From positions 1,116,001-1,180,000 of the forward strand of contig JALUTQ010000045.1 in the NCBI GenBank assembly GCA_032718865.1: a stretch of DNA of 64,000 nucleotides, read 5' to 3'. The notes under the pieces are model-generated. The model was not told the origin of the DNA, made no database searches, and saw nothing but the letters and a program-made list of their open reading frames with translations. Shown piece by piece: positions 12,030 through 23,468 of the stretch. A program made the position numbers and the translations under genes. This DNA comes from Tilletia caries. Taxonomy: Eukaryota > Basidiomycota > Exobasidiomycetes > Tilletiales > Tilletiaceae. Position 1 is the stretch's first letter. Every line of letters starts with the position of its first letter.

Positions 12030-12445
12030 CCCATCTCCATCACACTCACTTGTACGCGTCTCAACCCGAATAACAGCCCATCTTTGATTTGATTTGCATG
12101 AGCCCGAGGGCGAGGACAGGCGCAAGGGTACGAGAGCACGACGAATAATGGCACGCGCAGACGACGATGGCGAGCGCGATGATGGGGCGGGCGCAGACGA
12201 CGAGCGCAGACGACGAGACGATGGGGCGAGCGCAGACGACGAGCGCGACGCCGGAGCGCATGCTGGACCGAGAGATGGGGGCGAGCGCAGACGACGATAA
12301 CGAGCGCGACGACGGCGAGCGCGGACGACGACGACGGGGCTCAGCGCGACGATGGCGAGGGAAAGGCGAGAGTTGAGAGAGCGATCGATTTCTGTCAGTA
12401 CGAACCAGCATCGGCACCAGGCGCTTCACTTCGGCCGACGGACTC

Positions 12446-13402
12446 ACATGACTCGGATGACCTCTTCCACCGTTGCCGCTCCTTTGATGTCGTCCTGGTC
12501 GCCAGCACCAGGGGGGGGAATGCCCGCCAGCGCGGGACGCTCCAGCAGCGCATGCGGCTCCTCCCATGCAATCAACCACGGGTCCACCATGTTAGCCGCA
12601 GCTGCCGCAATGCTCCCCGTCCCGCCCGTCGCCGCCTGCTGTTCCTGCAGCTAGCAGCAATTGCGCGTCTTCACCGCCTCCTGATGGTGTGACGTGGTAG
12701 GAGGCTGCCCCGAGTCGACAACGAAGACGATGGCGGAAGAAGGCAAAGGAGAGGGTCGTGAAGGTGGAGGATATCGACTTGGGTTGGCGTGGGACAAGTG
12801 AAGAGGAACAAGGGTGACAGATCCAAAACGCGCCCACAATGCCGGCAACGACGTCGTTCTTTGCCAGAGTTCCAACGGGCTCCTTGGACATGCCCTCCTT
12901 GCCATCGTTGTGCGGAAGCAACCTCCTCGTCGGTCGGGGTGGCCAAGTCCTCTTTCGCCTTCGGGTTGAACACCAGCGCACCACGGGGGATCCACCCTCC
13001 TTGACTGATGAAGGGAGACTACGGCAACTGAGGGGTAAATGAGCAGCGACGTGGTGGATGTTGTAGGAGATATCAGTACTTCTTGCCTAGAGCAAGCATG
13101 ATGGCCTACAGCTGGGAATACTCACATCCGAGAGCCGAGTAGCTTGAGATGGGTGGAGTCCCAGGAAGCGCAACACGATTCCAGCTCCGTTGCTTCGTTC
13201 GCGTGTCAGTGTGAGGGGACGTCGGAAGCGCACCCGCGAGCGTGAGACTGTAGAGAGTGGACTGAGAGATCAAGTCCTGCCACGGTCGTGCGTACAAAGC
13301 CTGAGGGGACGAACGAAGAGGTCCGGGATCGCTCCCGTCGTTTCTCCAGCGTTGGCGATGTTGTGGCCCGTCATGTGCGATGGGATGGCCAGGGAGGGGA
13401 TG
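12446..13402 (-). pseudogene. Decayed minus-strand exon fragments
   Basis: Several protein-like pieces read from right to left. One near 13320-13130 (ALYARPWQDLISQSTLYSLTL) ends at a GTGAG donor. One near 12985-12850 contains FNPKAKEDLATPTDEE and, in a shifted frame, GKEGMSKEPVGTLAKNDVV. One at about 12640-12446 (MVDPWLIAWEEPHALLERPAL) ends in VIRVM at a GTGAGT donor. The frame change inside the middle piece and the stops between pieces point to a broken gene. I do not recognise the protein. Below 12440 the sequence is GACGACGAGCGC-type low complexity. Confidence 0.35.
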
Positions 13403-13535
13403 GCACAGTGAGGGGTGATGGACAGGAAAACCATTTTTGGAGAACCTACAAGATTCTGGAAATTCTCGACAATGTCTACGCGTCTACGAGCAGCGGCCTC
13501 ATCTCATATTCCCCTTGATCGCCCCCCCGCACAAG

Positions 13536-16500
13536 ATGGCCTTCGCCGACGGGACCGGGACAAACGGAAATGGGTTCTTTTCGTTCAACGGGCCAGGCAA
13601 CCTCAACTACTCCCAGCAAGGACCAGGCGACCGCAACTCGCTGCTCTCTCTTGAGCCGGTGTCAGGCTCTACACAGCACAACCAAGGTGTAAGTACCATG
13701 AGCCTGGGCCATACCCCGTCCCCGTCTGCTTTGACCTGACCGCCAGACTTTTCGATTCCCTCAGCTTGCCCCTCAAGGTCTTCTCCCCGGGCACCAGCAG
13801 GGCCAACAGTTTCTCCAGCAGGGTCAACGAGGCCAGCAGGTCCAATCCCAGCACTCACAGGGCCAACAGGGACATCAGCAGGACCAACAACTGCCCAATC
13901 ATGGCCAGCGCGGCCAACAGGACTCCCGAGACGGTATCGGCCATCAGCAGGACCAGCACCGCCAATTTCAACACCATCATCAGCAGCGACTTCACCAACC
14001 GGGTCTCCAAGACCAATCCGGCCATCAGCAGGGTCTTCTTCGGCAGGATCCGTTTCAATCTGGCAACCAGCTAGGCCAACAACTTCTTCTAGGCCAACAA
14101 CTTCTTCACCAGAGCCTTTCAGGGTCTCAATTTGGCAATCACCAGCAAGACCAGCAACGTCATCAACAGGGCCATTCCCAGCAGGGACACGATTCGCAGC
14201 AACAAGATCGGCCAGATTTCTACGATAATCTACGACGGTCCACTAATCACTCGACAGCTGCTGGACGGGCCCTGGCGGAGTCTCTCTCGCGGGATCAACA
14301 CCCCAGACCGAATCACAGGGGTGGGTTGGACCTAGACCTGAATCTGCGCGCAGGGGCGCTGGCCAACGCGACTCACCCAGGAGAGTCTGCCAACGCTGCT
14401 CTGGCTCTGAATGGCGCGAGGCGCGGTGCAATCCAAAGCTCCCACGCCAATACCGGTGCACCGCGCCGCGTGGGTACCACAGGCGGACGTTCGGGTGTTA
14501 TATCAACAGCAGGGACGACGCAAGGCTTGGCGTCGCATTCGACTACAACCGCAACTTCGGCCGCAGGCGCCACTTCCCAAGCGAATGCAGCTGCACCGAC
14601 AACGGTCATACGAGGCCCTCCTCCCCCCCCCGCGATTCCCCATGGCTCGTGCCGCAGCGGGACCTGCATCCAACACGAACACAGGCGCTGGAACGGGCGC
14701 ATCTCCGAATGATCCTAGCACCCACGATGGTGGCCGACCGCAATTTCAGGCACGGGTAACGCCTTCTCAAGAGGGTCTCGCTGCATGCCGAGCCTTGCGG
14801 GACTACAACAGCCAAGTGGCGACCTGGATCCAAGACACGTTCAACATGTCCTTGATTCAAATCAGGGACACTATCATCGAGGGCAATGGTTGTTTCTCGG
14901 TGAAGACGATGAGCGATTACAATCAATTCCAGTCCTGGGCGTCCAAGACCGGTTTGGTTCCTCGCGAACGTGAGTAGACATCTGGATGTTCCAAAGCTGG
15001 CCGTTGTGCTGTATGCTCACACGCAGGTTTTTTTAACCCAGCTGGAGAGGATGTAAACGAGCACAATCGTACAATCGCATGTTACTGGGACAGTCTCAGG
15101 GACGATGAAATGGTCGAAGTGATGGAGAAGGTGAAGGCGTGGAACGGCGAGAACGCCAAAGGCATGAGCAAGGACAAGACAAAAGCCGCCGTAAGCCGAC
15201 TTCAAAAGCGGGTCCTGCCAGTGGTGAGTGCTTCTGACAATCTGACTCAGTCGTGAAGATCGCGCTCATAATTCGTAGCAACTCCCTACAGACCACGGAA
15301 GCGGAAGATCTGTGGGGGATCTCGATGGTGTCTTTCATCGCGTCCCATCATCATCAAGTGAAGTGCGTATATGTTGGTCGATCCCATGGTCTCGAAAGGT
15401 TCAAGAAGGCGCTGAGACGGGTTAACGGCCGGCCGGATCTGGACAAGTTGGCTTCGACGTTCTGGCATGCCTCCGTAGTCAAGCCTCCACCCGCTGCAAG
15501 AAAACCACATGACGCACAGAAGGAGAAACCGAAGCCCAAGCCAACTCCAGTTCGAATCGAGGCCGACTTCGATATAATGGAGCGGACGGATCACAACTGG
15601 AAACAGGTCTGCGACTTACTGGGGCCGGCGGTGGTCAAAGTACTACGTGAGTTTTCAGGGGACCTGATCAAGACCGACCGACTGCTGGGTACTGACGATA
15701 GACGTTTGAAACCCCCTTCCTCAGATGCGGCTCTGTCCGCGCACACTGACGAGTTCGAGGATACCCCTGCCAAGCAAGAAGCGTGGACAAAGTGGACGAG
15801 GAGGACAGACGGAGGACGCGTGGCCATGTATCGCCAGCTGTTTGGGTTCGTCGAGAAGATGGGCTTTGCGGTCGCAGGGTGGCCGGAGACAGCAGATAGG
15901 ATGCTATCGAAGGACAGCAAGCATCAACCGGGCGTCGCGACAAACACCCTCACCGTGATTTCAGGAGACCTGAAACACTACAAGGACTGGGACAGGGACC
16001 AGGCTAAACTGCTGCTGGCGCGACTCGTGCAGGACCCCTCTTTCCTCGCACTCAAACGGATCGACGCTGCTGGGAAGGAAGTGGAGTTGGAGATCGAGGG
16101 GACGACGGCTGGAGCTCCGACGGCGGTTGAGGGTGCACCGGCTGAATCTTCTGCGGCTTCTCATGCGGCGACGGACGCAGGTTCTACTGCGACAGGAGCT
16201 GCAACGCGTAAGGTCTCGAAGCGCAAGCGTAGGGAGACGGTCACGGTACGTTCAAAAGCGATGAGGAGGGACGTGGCCGACAAGGACGGTTCGAATGGCG
16301 GCGAGTTTTCGGAAGACTCGGACCCACAAAACGAACGTCGACCAACCCGTCGCTCAGGGCCTCGCCGCCGACGTCGGATTGTGGTCAACAGCGACGACTC
16401 GTCTGAGGAAGACTTCACGGTACGCTACGATAAGGAGCCACCTCCTGCTACTGAGCTGGCACGGCTTCGAATGGCTCAAGCGGCTCGGGCACGACGGCAA

Positions 16501-16821
16501 TCCGGCCTCGGCGAAGCAGGGACGTCAAATGGGAAGCAGAGGGCGGCATCGCCTTCTTCGTCCTCGTCCTCTTCGTCCTCTTCATCCTCTTCATCCTCTT
16601 TGTCCTCTTCTTCTTCTAGTGACGACAGTGATAAGGAGAAGGACGGGGACCCTTCCGATGGGGAGCCCGAGCCGGTAGAAGGGGGATCGATGGAAGGTGT
16701 ATTGCGAGGGGCTGTTGGATGGTGCGAGGGCGAACGTATCCAGCACATAGTACAACGAGGCACGACGACAACGACGGACAGGAAGAGGAAACAGTACCAG
16801 GAAAGCACAGCAATAAATTAA
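13536..16821 (+). pseudogene. Uncharacterised Gln-rich / Ser-rich protein gene with an apparent frameshift
   Basis: Not a family I recognise. Proposed exons: 13536-13688 (MAFADGTGTNGNG...), 13747-14969, 15042-15223 and 15292-16821, all with GT..AG borders. Exon 2 begins as a long Gln/Gly/His-rich frame with no stop until 14712, but the plausible continuation from about 14640 is in the next frame (RALRDYNSQVATWIQ). The shift coincides with a nine-C run at 14623-14631, so one base may be extra there or the copy is genuinely broken. A predicted globular part spans exons 2-4 (DYNQFQSWASKTG, RTIACYWDSLRDDEM, EDLWGISMVSFIASHHHQV). The C-terminus is basic (PRRRRRIVV), then poly-Ser and acidic. A 78-nt GTGAGT..CCTCAG stretch around 15647-15724 could be an optional in-frame intron. 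It lies inside the inverted-repeat-bounded block. Confidence 0.5.
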
Positions 16822-17124
16822 CGAATTTGAACGATATTGGTGGGGGATGAACTGCTGAGGGACGAAGTCCGAAGGAGAGCGGTTGAGTGGTAGGAGCGGT
16901 CCCAAGTCCCCATGCTGAAGCGCCCGCGCCGCGGATTCATACTGGATCTCATGCTGTCTCTTAATGCTGACTATGGAGGGAGACGCATTGTGATCCTGCC
17001 ACGCCGTCAGGCCGAATAGCGTCGCGACAGCCTTGGATACGATGATAGGGCAATGGGGGAAGTTAAGAGTCAGGAGCGATCAGGCGATCAAGTTGGAGAA
17101 GGTGACACGGGTTGTGGCTCAAAA

Positions 17125-17235
17125 ATGTTGGGGGCGTTCGTTACACTCGCCTCAACATTTGCCTCTAGGGCTTATATTTTAGCTGGTGGCGTCTAGTCTA
17201 AATGGCCAAGCGGAGGGGATGCCACAGGTCAATTC
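17125..17235 (-). repeat. Right copy of the diverged inverted repeat (partner 10201-10320)
   Basis: Reverse complement of the left copy: core 17153-17202 plus the inner hairpin segment around 17125-17158. Outside it, GAATTGACC-like sequence still resembles the left copy's AATTCACC. The region 16822-17124 between the Gln-rich gene and this repeat has no gene that I can see. Confidence 0.8.
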
Positions 17236-17370
17236 ACAGCATGCTGTATAATGTTGCTGGCTGCAGGGTTCCCGCGTTGACTCAGGTACATATGTACACG
17301 TCAATGTAGTCGTCTTCATTATGGATATCTGTACAAGTAGTACAAACGGGAAAGCCCCTTTTCCGCCTCT

Positions 17371-17584
17371 TCACGAAGCCTCGACCTTGGCCCGTCGCCC
17401 TGCCGAGCTCCCCGCCGTCGTCGTCTTCATCTTCGCCTTCAACGACGAGGAGGAGGCCGTCTTCTTGGCCTTCCCAGACTGATCTTGTCTCATCGCAGCT
17501 TTCGTCCGATTCCGCTCTTCCCGCTCCTCGAACTTGCCGTCGTGCAAAGCCTGGTCGGTGATGGGAGGGAGAATCCAAAGATGC

Positions 17585-17632
<48 letters not shown>

Positions 17633-19212
17633 CAGCGCTGTGGGAGGGAAAACACTCACCATGGTAGCCACCCGCTTCGCCGCCGACACCGCATTCAGCT
17701 TCTCCAGCACCTTGTCCTCCGTGTACGTCATCTCCTCCATCTTCACTCCCACATGCTCTTCGATCCCCTGCACAAGTTCGACGTCGCGCTCCGTCACGAA
17801 GCTCACCGCCCATCCGGGCCGGCCGTTACGCGCCGTACGACCGACGCGGTGCACGTAGTCTTGCCATGCCAGAGGCAGATCCCAGTTCACCACCATCCGC
17901 ACCTCGGGCACGTCCAACCCTCGACTGGCTACGTCGGTCGCAATCAACAATTTCACACGCTGTGCTCGGAAGGCGGCTAGGTTCGCTAGTCGTTGCGGTT
18001 GTGTGAGCCGGCTGTGAAGCGAGACGGAGGCGATCCCGAGTTCCTCTAGCATCTTGCTCAGCAGGGCAGCCGTGCGACAACGCGCGGTGAAGATGATCGT
18101 CGGCGGTACCGGTTTGGAATCATCGTCGTCGTCATCATCATCCTGTTTGTCGTCCCTTCTGCCTTTTGATGGTGCTTCGTCGCACGGCGCATGACGGAGC
18201 AGATGTAATAGGTACGGCTCTCGGACGTGCGAGGGGAGAAACAGATATCTCTGCTGTAATGTAGGAGGCGTCGTCGTGCTTTTCCACATGGTCAAAAGAA
18301 AATCAGTAACAAGGAGGCAAGCCTATCTTTGCAGAGTGCAGAAAGTCAACTCACTCGCCCTCGATCTTGCACACGAGCGGCGGCTCCTTGCCCTCGACTG
18401 GCTCGCGCTTGACGAGCTGTTCGACCTCGGCCGTGAGCGTTGCAGTAAAAAGGAGCGTCTGCCGTTGTCGGGCCGGAGGGAGTACCGAGAACAGGTACTG
18501 AAGCTCCGGAGCGAAGGTCGGTGTGAGCAGGCGATCGGCCTCGTCGAGAACCTGTGTTTTGCAAATCATGCCTGTTCAGTCTGCCTTTTTCCTCCAAGCA
18601 GCAGAAGAGGAGACAGCCTTTTGTACTCACGACAAAGCGACACCTTGACAGCCCATAGGCAGCGTCACCCTGACTCCGCAACAGGTCGCACAGTCTACCA
18701 GGCGTGGCAACAATAACATGCGGCAACCCCCTCGCCAGCTCCGTCGCCTGCGCCTGCATGTCCATCCCACCCAGCACCAACGCACACCTCATCCCCGCCA
18801 ACCCAGACCCACTCGCCGCCCCAGCAGCAACAGCAACGAACTGCTCATGCAACTGCACACCCAACTCCCGCGTCGGCGTCAGCACGATCGCGAACCCGCT
18901 CACCATGTCCCGGGTGAGTTGGTGCAGGATGGGTAGGGCGAAGGAGAGTGTTTTTCCCGAGCCGGTGCGGGCGCCGCCGATTACGTCGCGGCCGCGGAGG
19001 ATGTGAGGGATGGTTAGGGCTTGGATGGCCGTTGGGGCTGTGATGGCCAGGGCGGCGAGGGAGCGGATGAGGGAGGGGTGTAAGTTTAGCTCGGAGAAGG
19101 AGCGCATGGCTGGGGGCGCATCGGAAGCGGCCGCGGCCACCACGGCCTCTGCCCCGCTCGGAGCGGGGGCGGTAACGCTGGAAGACGAGCCTGCCTGGGT
19201 CAATAATGCCAT
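17371..19212 (-). CDS. DBP8: DEAD-box ATP-dependent RNA helicase DBP8 (DDX49-like)
   Basis: Nucleolar helicase needed for early 18S rRNA processing in the small-subunit processome. Four exons: 19212-18631, 18551-18355, 18278-17660 and 17550-17371; about 525 residues. The motifs appear in order: Q motif (SFSELNLHPSLIRSL..APTAIQ), I GARTGSGKT, Ia PTRELG, Ib TPGR, II VLDEADRLL, III as TAT in LLFTATLT, IV TIIFTARCRTAA, V LLIATDVASRGLD, VI HRVGRTARNGR. The context around II and III and the spacing best match DBP8/DDX49 among DEAD-box subfamilies. A poly-Asp insert follows LLRHAPC. The C-terminal exon is Lys/Ser-rich. An in-frame ATG at 19455 would add an implausible leader, so MALLTQ at 19212 was chosen. 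The last intron holds a GA-repeat tract. Confidence 0.93.
17587..17632. repeat. (GA)n microsatellite inside the last DBP8 intron
   Basis: An almost pure dinucleotide run making up much of the 109-bp intron 17659-17551. On the transcribed strand it is a long CU tract upstream of the acceptor. Confidence 0.95.
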
Positions 19213-20338
19213 CGATGCTTCCTGCTTCTTATACGAATACGAGTGCGAATGATGGCCAGTGAGCAACCGCCAACCTGCTGGCCCAAAAATTTCCTTGAGT
19301 GAGCTCCACACCGATTTGCTTACATAAGACATTTGTGCACTTACGGCCGTACAAATCTTCCTCCAAGACGCCGGAAAAACGCTTGCCTGCCAATTGCCAT
19401 CATAGCGATCCCTGTCGAGTACACGGACGCTTGCGGGCGCGTGAACGTCCTTCATCAGGCTTCAGGCTTCAGGCTTCCAATTTCAGCATCTGACACGACC
19501 TACTGACTGCAGCTTCGACTCTCCCTGATCCATGCTCCCAGCTCGAAGCCTTGAACGCGATCGCGATCCAAGCCCGACGACGCGAGTCGCGACGCATCGA
19601 GTTTCCCCCCATAACATATGCAACGTCCTCGGAACGCCGGGGATGACCGAAGACCTTCGCGCGGATCGCAACTCGCCTTTTTCCACTTCACTTCGGTCTG
19701 CGCCTTGCTTGCTCGCCCGCGCTTGCGCCGATCAGAATTTTTCTCCGGTCTCTGCCTAAAAACGAGCGTCTGCTGAAGCAGGGATGGGGGTGTCGGATTA
19801 ACCAGCCGGCGAGTAGTAGCTCTGGCGTCGGTGGGCGGGGGCGGGGGCGAGGAGGAACGAGTGCCGGAGGAGGTTCCTGGATCTTGCCGCTTGGACTTGG
19901 GATATGAGCTGCAACTTTGCAATTCGCCTGTCGCAAGATGAGCGATGAGCGATGAGCCTGAGACGCATGGCGCAACGCCGCAAGATGAGATGAGACACAT
20001 GCACTGAACGCTTTTTCTCATATTGGCGACAAGCCGTACCCGGACGCCCTGCGACCAAAAGTCGCCTGTCGCCTTGCTTGGTATTTCATCTTACTCGTAC
20101 CATGTCCCTTTCATTTCCTCCTTCCTGGTCGAGCCCTTCCCTCCTCTCAGCCCGTGGTCGTGCACTCAGTCGATGGGTGAACGGAGCCCGCCCCATAATA
20201 AAAGCTGACCTCGTTCTTCCCTCCTCTCTCCCCCTCTTAGCTTTCCCCATCTTCTCCTGACCCTGTCTCTTTCCCTACCTTTTCTCCCCGTCTCCCTCCT
20301 CTCTCCCCGCTCATCCCTCATCCCTCTTCTTCGCTAGA
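19213..20338. other. Divergent intergenic region between DBP8 and the GMC oxidoreductase
   Basis: About 1.1 kb containing both promoters. The last 200 bp before the GMC start are strongly pyrimidine-rich, as in many fungal promoters, and CATAATAAAAG at about 20193-20203 could be a TATA-like element. Open frames here have no recognisable product. Confidence 0.45.
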
Positions 20339-22847
20339 ATGCGTTGCAAACTCGTCCTCATCGCCTTCACCTCGGTCGTCCTTACCGGGCTCCCTTCGTA
20401 TGCGGCACCCTTCACCTCGGAGGACTTCAGGACCTCGGAGGACCTCATGAGGAGGGCCTCGGTGGTGACTACCGACCCGTCCATTGCTACGTCCCGAACC
20501 TTTGATGTGAGTTTGCCGAACGATGGCATGGGATAGATCAATGAAAGGGATCGGCGTGTTGGTCTGACTCTCACCTCTTGTCTTTCCGTCTATGGCTCCG
20601 CCAACAGTACATTATTGTGTGAGCATGATGTCGTCTGTGACATCTTGGGAAACTAGGTCCGACAATCTGACTCACTTCTTCTCTGCCTGCCACATTCTCT
20701 CTGTGCCCAGTGGAGGTGGTCTTGCAGGTCTGGTTGTTGCCAACCGACTGAGCGAGAAGGCCAACATCAATGTTCTTGTCATTGAAGCCGGCGCCGACAC
20801 CCGGAACGATGATCGCATTGCCAGCCTTGATGCGTATGGCTCTGTTTTCCTGTCCTCCAGCAAAGACATCGTGAGTTTTGGACGCTGACCCATTGCCCAG
20901 CGCAGTTCCTGCTTGACAGTCCAACATGGGCTGACTCGTGCATACTCTCAATCTTCAGAACTGGCAATTCACCACCACCAACGGCAAGACCATCAGTGCC
21001 GGCCGGGGCCTCGGTGGCTCGACGAGCATCAACGGCGGCGCAATCACCCGAGCCGACACCGCCCAGCTGGACAACATCGGCAAGCTCGGCAACCAGAACT
21101 GGGATTCCAACAGCTTGTTCCAATACATGAAGAAGGCCGAAACGTTCGTGACACCGAATACGGCCCAGGTCAACGCGGGTGCGCGATTTACTGCTGAAGC
21201 GCACGGCACCAACGGTCCTCTGACCATCCGTTTCGGAGAGGTCCAGAGCTCTTCACGCCGTGATCTTCTCTCCAACTCCTCTTCTGCCCAGTTGGAGAAA
21301 AGGTTCTACACGGGTCCGTACCAGTCCAGCTTTGTCCAGTCCGTCAAGACAGCCCTTGGCGTGGACCGCATCAACGACCTCTCCGACGGCCACACAAACG
21401 GAGTAGCATACACTCCCAACTCCATGCTGCCCGGATCCGGAAATCTCCGATCGTCATCCGCTACCGCATACCTGACGCCCATTGAGCAGAAACGGTCGAA
21501 TCTCGTCGTGTTGACGACGTGGCGAGGCTGGAAGACGACGTGGTCTTCGACGGCGAGGACCCCAACTGCGACTGGTGTCATTATTCAACAGAAGAACGGC
21601 GGACCTACGTACAATGTTAAGGCGTCTCGCGAGATCATCGTGGCTGCGGGCGCGATCCGCAGCCCGGTCTTCCTCGAGCACAGCGGTATTGGGTAAGCTA
21701 TATCCTCCCATGCGTACGAATACCCCTCCTTCAGGTCTCACCGCTCACACTTTTGAAATCATTCCCCGTCCCTGCGGCCCAGTGATGCCAACATTCTCCG
21801 AAACATCAACGTGCCCGTCAAGGTCGATCTTCCCGGCGTCGGCAAGAATTTGCAGGAACAGACCATGTCCGTGTTCGGCGCCTCCCGCAAGAACGGCGTC
21901 AGTTTCGGTGGAGTCGGTCCGTCGAACTTGATTGCTCAGCCTGCTGCGGGGCAGCTGTTCTCCAATGCGACTGCCGTGCGCTCTTACATTGAGTCGAACT
22001 ACCAGAACTGGGCCCAGGCTGCTGTCAGTGGAGGTGGGGCGGTGAACACGGATGGTTTGATTGCCCAGTGGCGCCTCCAGACCGAGGTTCTCTTCACTGA
22101 TAACGTTGGTGCCGGTACGTTCTCAGGTCCCCAGTGAACTTCGGGTAGAAACGGAGGAGCAGAATCTGACCTCGTCTCTCTCTCTTTCCCACTCTCACCC
22201 ACTCTCTCTCCAGTGGAAATGTTCGTCGACAGCGGCTACCCCAACAACGGCTTCGGTGTCGAGATGTGGCCCTTACTCCCATACTCCCGCGGCAGCGTCC
22301 ACACCTCCTCGGCATCCACCTTCGCCAAGACGATCGTCGACCCGCGCTACTTCAGCGTCCCCTTCGACATGGACATGCAAGTCGCTGGCTGCCGGGGCGT
22401 GCGACGGGTGTACCAGACGTCGCCTGTGTCGGATCTGTTCGCAGCGGGCGAGGAGATTCCGGGCTTTGATGTGTCCAGGGGTGGGATTCCAGATGGGCCT
22501 AAGCATGGCGCGTTTGCTCGATGGCAGAAGTGGATCTCGGAAGGCTATAGCTCCGTCGCCCACCCAGTCGGTGCGTTTCAGTACCCCCTTCGTCCCCGGG
22601 ACCCCTACCTCCTTTTTCTGCTCTTCTCGTAACTCACGTCTGGTTTTTCTACTCGGTCACAGGTACGTGTGCCCTTCTTCCTCGCCAGATGGGAGGTGTC
22701 GTGGACGCGAGCTTCAAGGTGTACGGCACGGCGAACGTTCGGGTCGTCGATGCGAGCACGCTGCCTCAGCTGATCTCGGCTCACCTGAGCTCGACGCTGT
22801 ATGGTATTGCGGAGCGTGCAGCGGATCAGATCAGCGCGTCGCAGTAG
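20339..22847 (+). CDS. Secreted GMC-family FAD oxidoreductase (aryl-alcohol oxidase / glucose oxidase-like)
   Basis: Extracellular flavoenzyme that oxidises an alcohol or sugar; the substrate cannot be told from sequence. Seven exons: 20339-20506, 20608-20618, 20711-20870, 20959-21692, 21783-22114, 22214-22570 and 22663-22847; about 648 residues. A signal peptide (MRCKLVLIAFTSVVLTGLPSYA) precedes the FAD-binding YIIVGGGLAG, which is assembled across an 11-nt microexon. Further GMC marks are GRGLGGSTSINGG, REIIVAAGAIRSPVFLEHSGIG and LPGVGKNLQEQ. The C-terminal HPVGT and SAHLSST supply the usual catalytic His pair (about His585 and His628). One stretch at 21512-21563 reads poorly in the main frame but fits the family in the +1 frame, as if two small indels compensate. 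Secretion suggests a role in lignocellulose or aromatic turnover by H2O2 production, which is inference. Confidence 0.9.
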
Positions 22848-23468
22848 TTTAAGTACTTACCCAAACTGCCCTTCGACAAAAGCCTTGGTCATCTTCGTCG
22901 GGCTTAAGCAAGATACATGGCAAGCCGGACAAACCCCGTCCTTTCACGGGACGGCTCGTCTACCAATCACCACTGTCCCGCCCCTGGTGCCATACAGACA
23001 ACACCTTCGACTTCTGGCCACTCTGGCCTAACCCACTCTCCTTTTTTCGCTTCGTTTTCACTCTTAGATTTCTCCAGGCTCGAGTCCTGCGATGCCTCAA
23101 CATATTCTCCCTGCTCTCTATATACCATATTTTGCTCTCTTTATCCGAATCAATACAGTCACCCTTCCTCCCTTCCTTCCTCCATGCTTTGCTTAATGCT
23201 GCCTGCACATGCAGAAGCATGGGCAATCCGTGTGAAGGACTTTTGGGGGACGCTTTGAACCGTTTTTAGGTCGCGACGCGTGACGCGCTTGTAAGTGTGT
23301 CCACGCGACGCGTTTTTGTGTTGGACTTTCTGGCAGAGGAGGAATATCAACACCTTGAGAACCATCATCCTCGCCAGCATACATACTCTGCTTGAATTCG
23401 CCCACTCGTTCTCTTAGCCGACTCATTCGTACCTGAGCTCAAGCTCTGGTCCTGTTTTTACTTCATCG
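22848..23468. other. Intergenic region upstream of POL12
   Basis: Between the GMC stop and the POL12 start. Besides the two ACGCGT boxes reported separately, it holds a pyrimidine-rich stretch (about 23020-23190). No gene recognised. Confidence 0.55.
23276..23313 (+). promoter_or_regulatory. Two MluI cell-cycle boxes (ACGCGT) upstream of POL12
   Basis: Perfect ACGCGT hexamers at 23276-23281 and 23308-23313, about 190 and 155 bp before the POL12 start codon, with extra CGCG-containing near-matches between them. In yeasts MBF (Mbp1-Swi6 type) binds this box to drive G1/S transcription of replication genes, POL12 among them. Use of the same site here is inference. Confidence 0.6.

Larger units (their letters stand above)
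10201..17235. mobile_element. Candidate 7-kb inverted-repeat-bounded element, type unknown
   Basis: Two similar blocks of about 110 bp in opposite orientation bracket a region containing a Gln-rich uncharacterised gene, a possible small gene and decayed exon fragments. This fits an old DNA element with terminal or subterminal inverted repeats. I could not find a target-site duplication, and similarity fades outward instead of stopping sharply, so the ends are approximate. Nothing inside resembles a known transposase. The alternative is two unrelated insertions of one short repeat. Confidence 0.4.

Noticed and set aside
12094..12376. Arg/Asp-rich frames in the GACGACGAGCGC region, and a possible CRISPR-like array
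   Set aside because: The repeats are short, contiguous and without unique spacers; the frames are low-complexity shadows.
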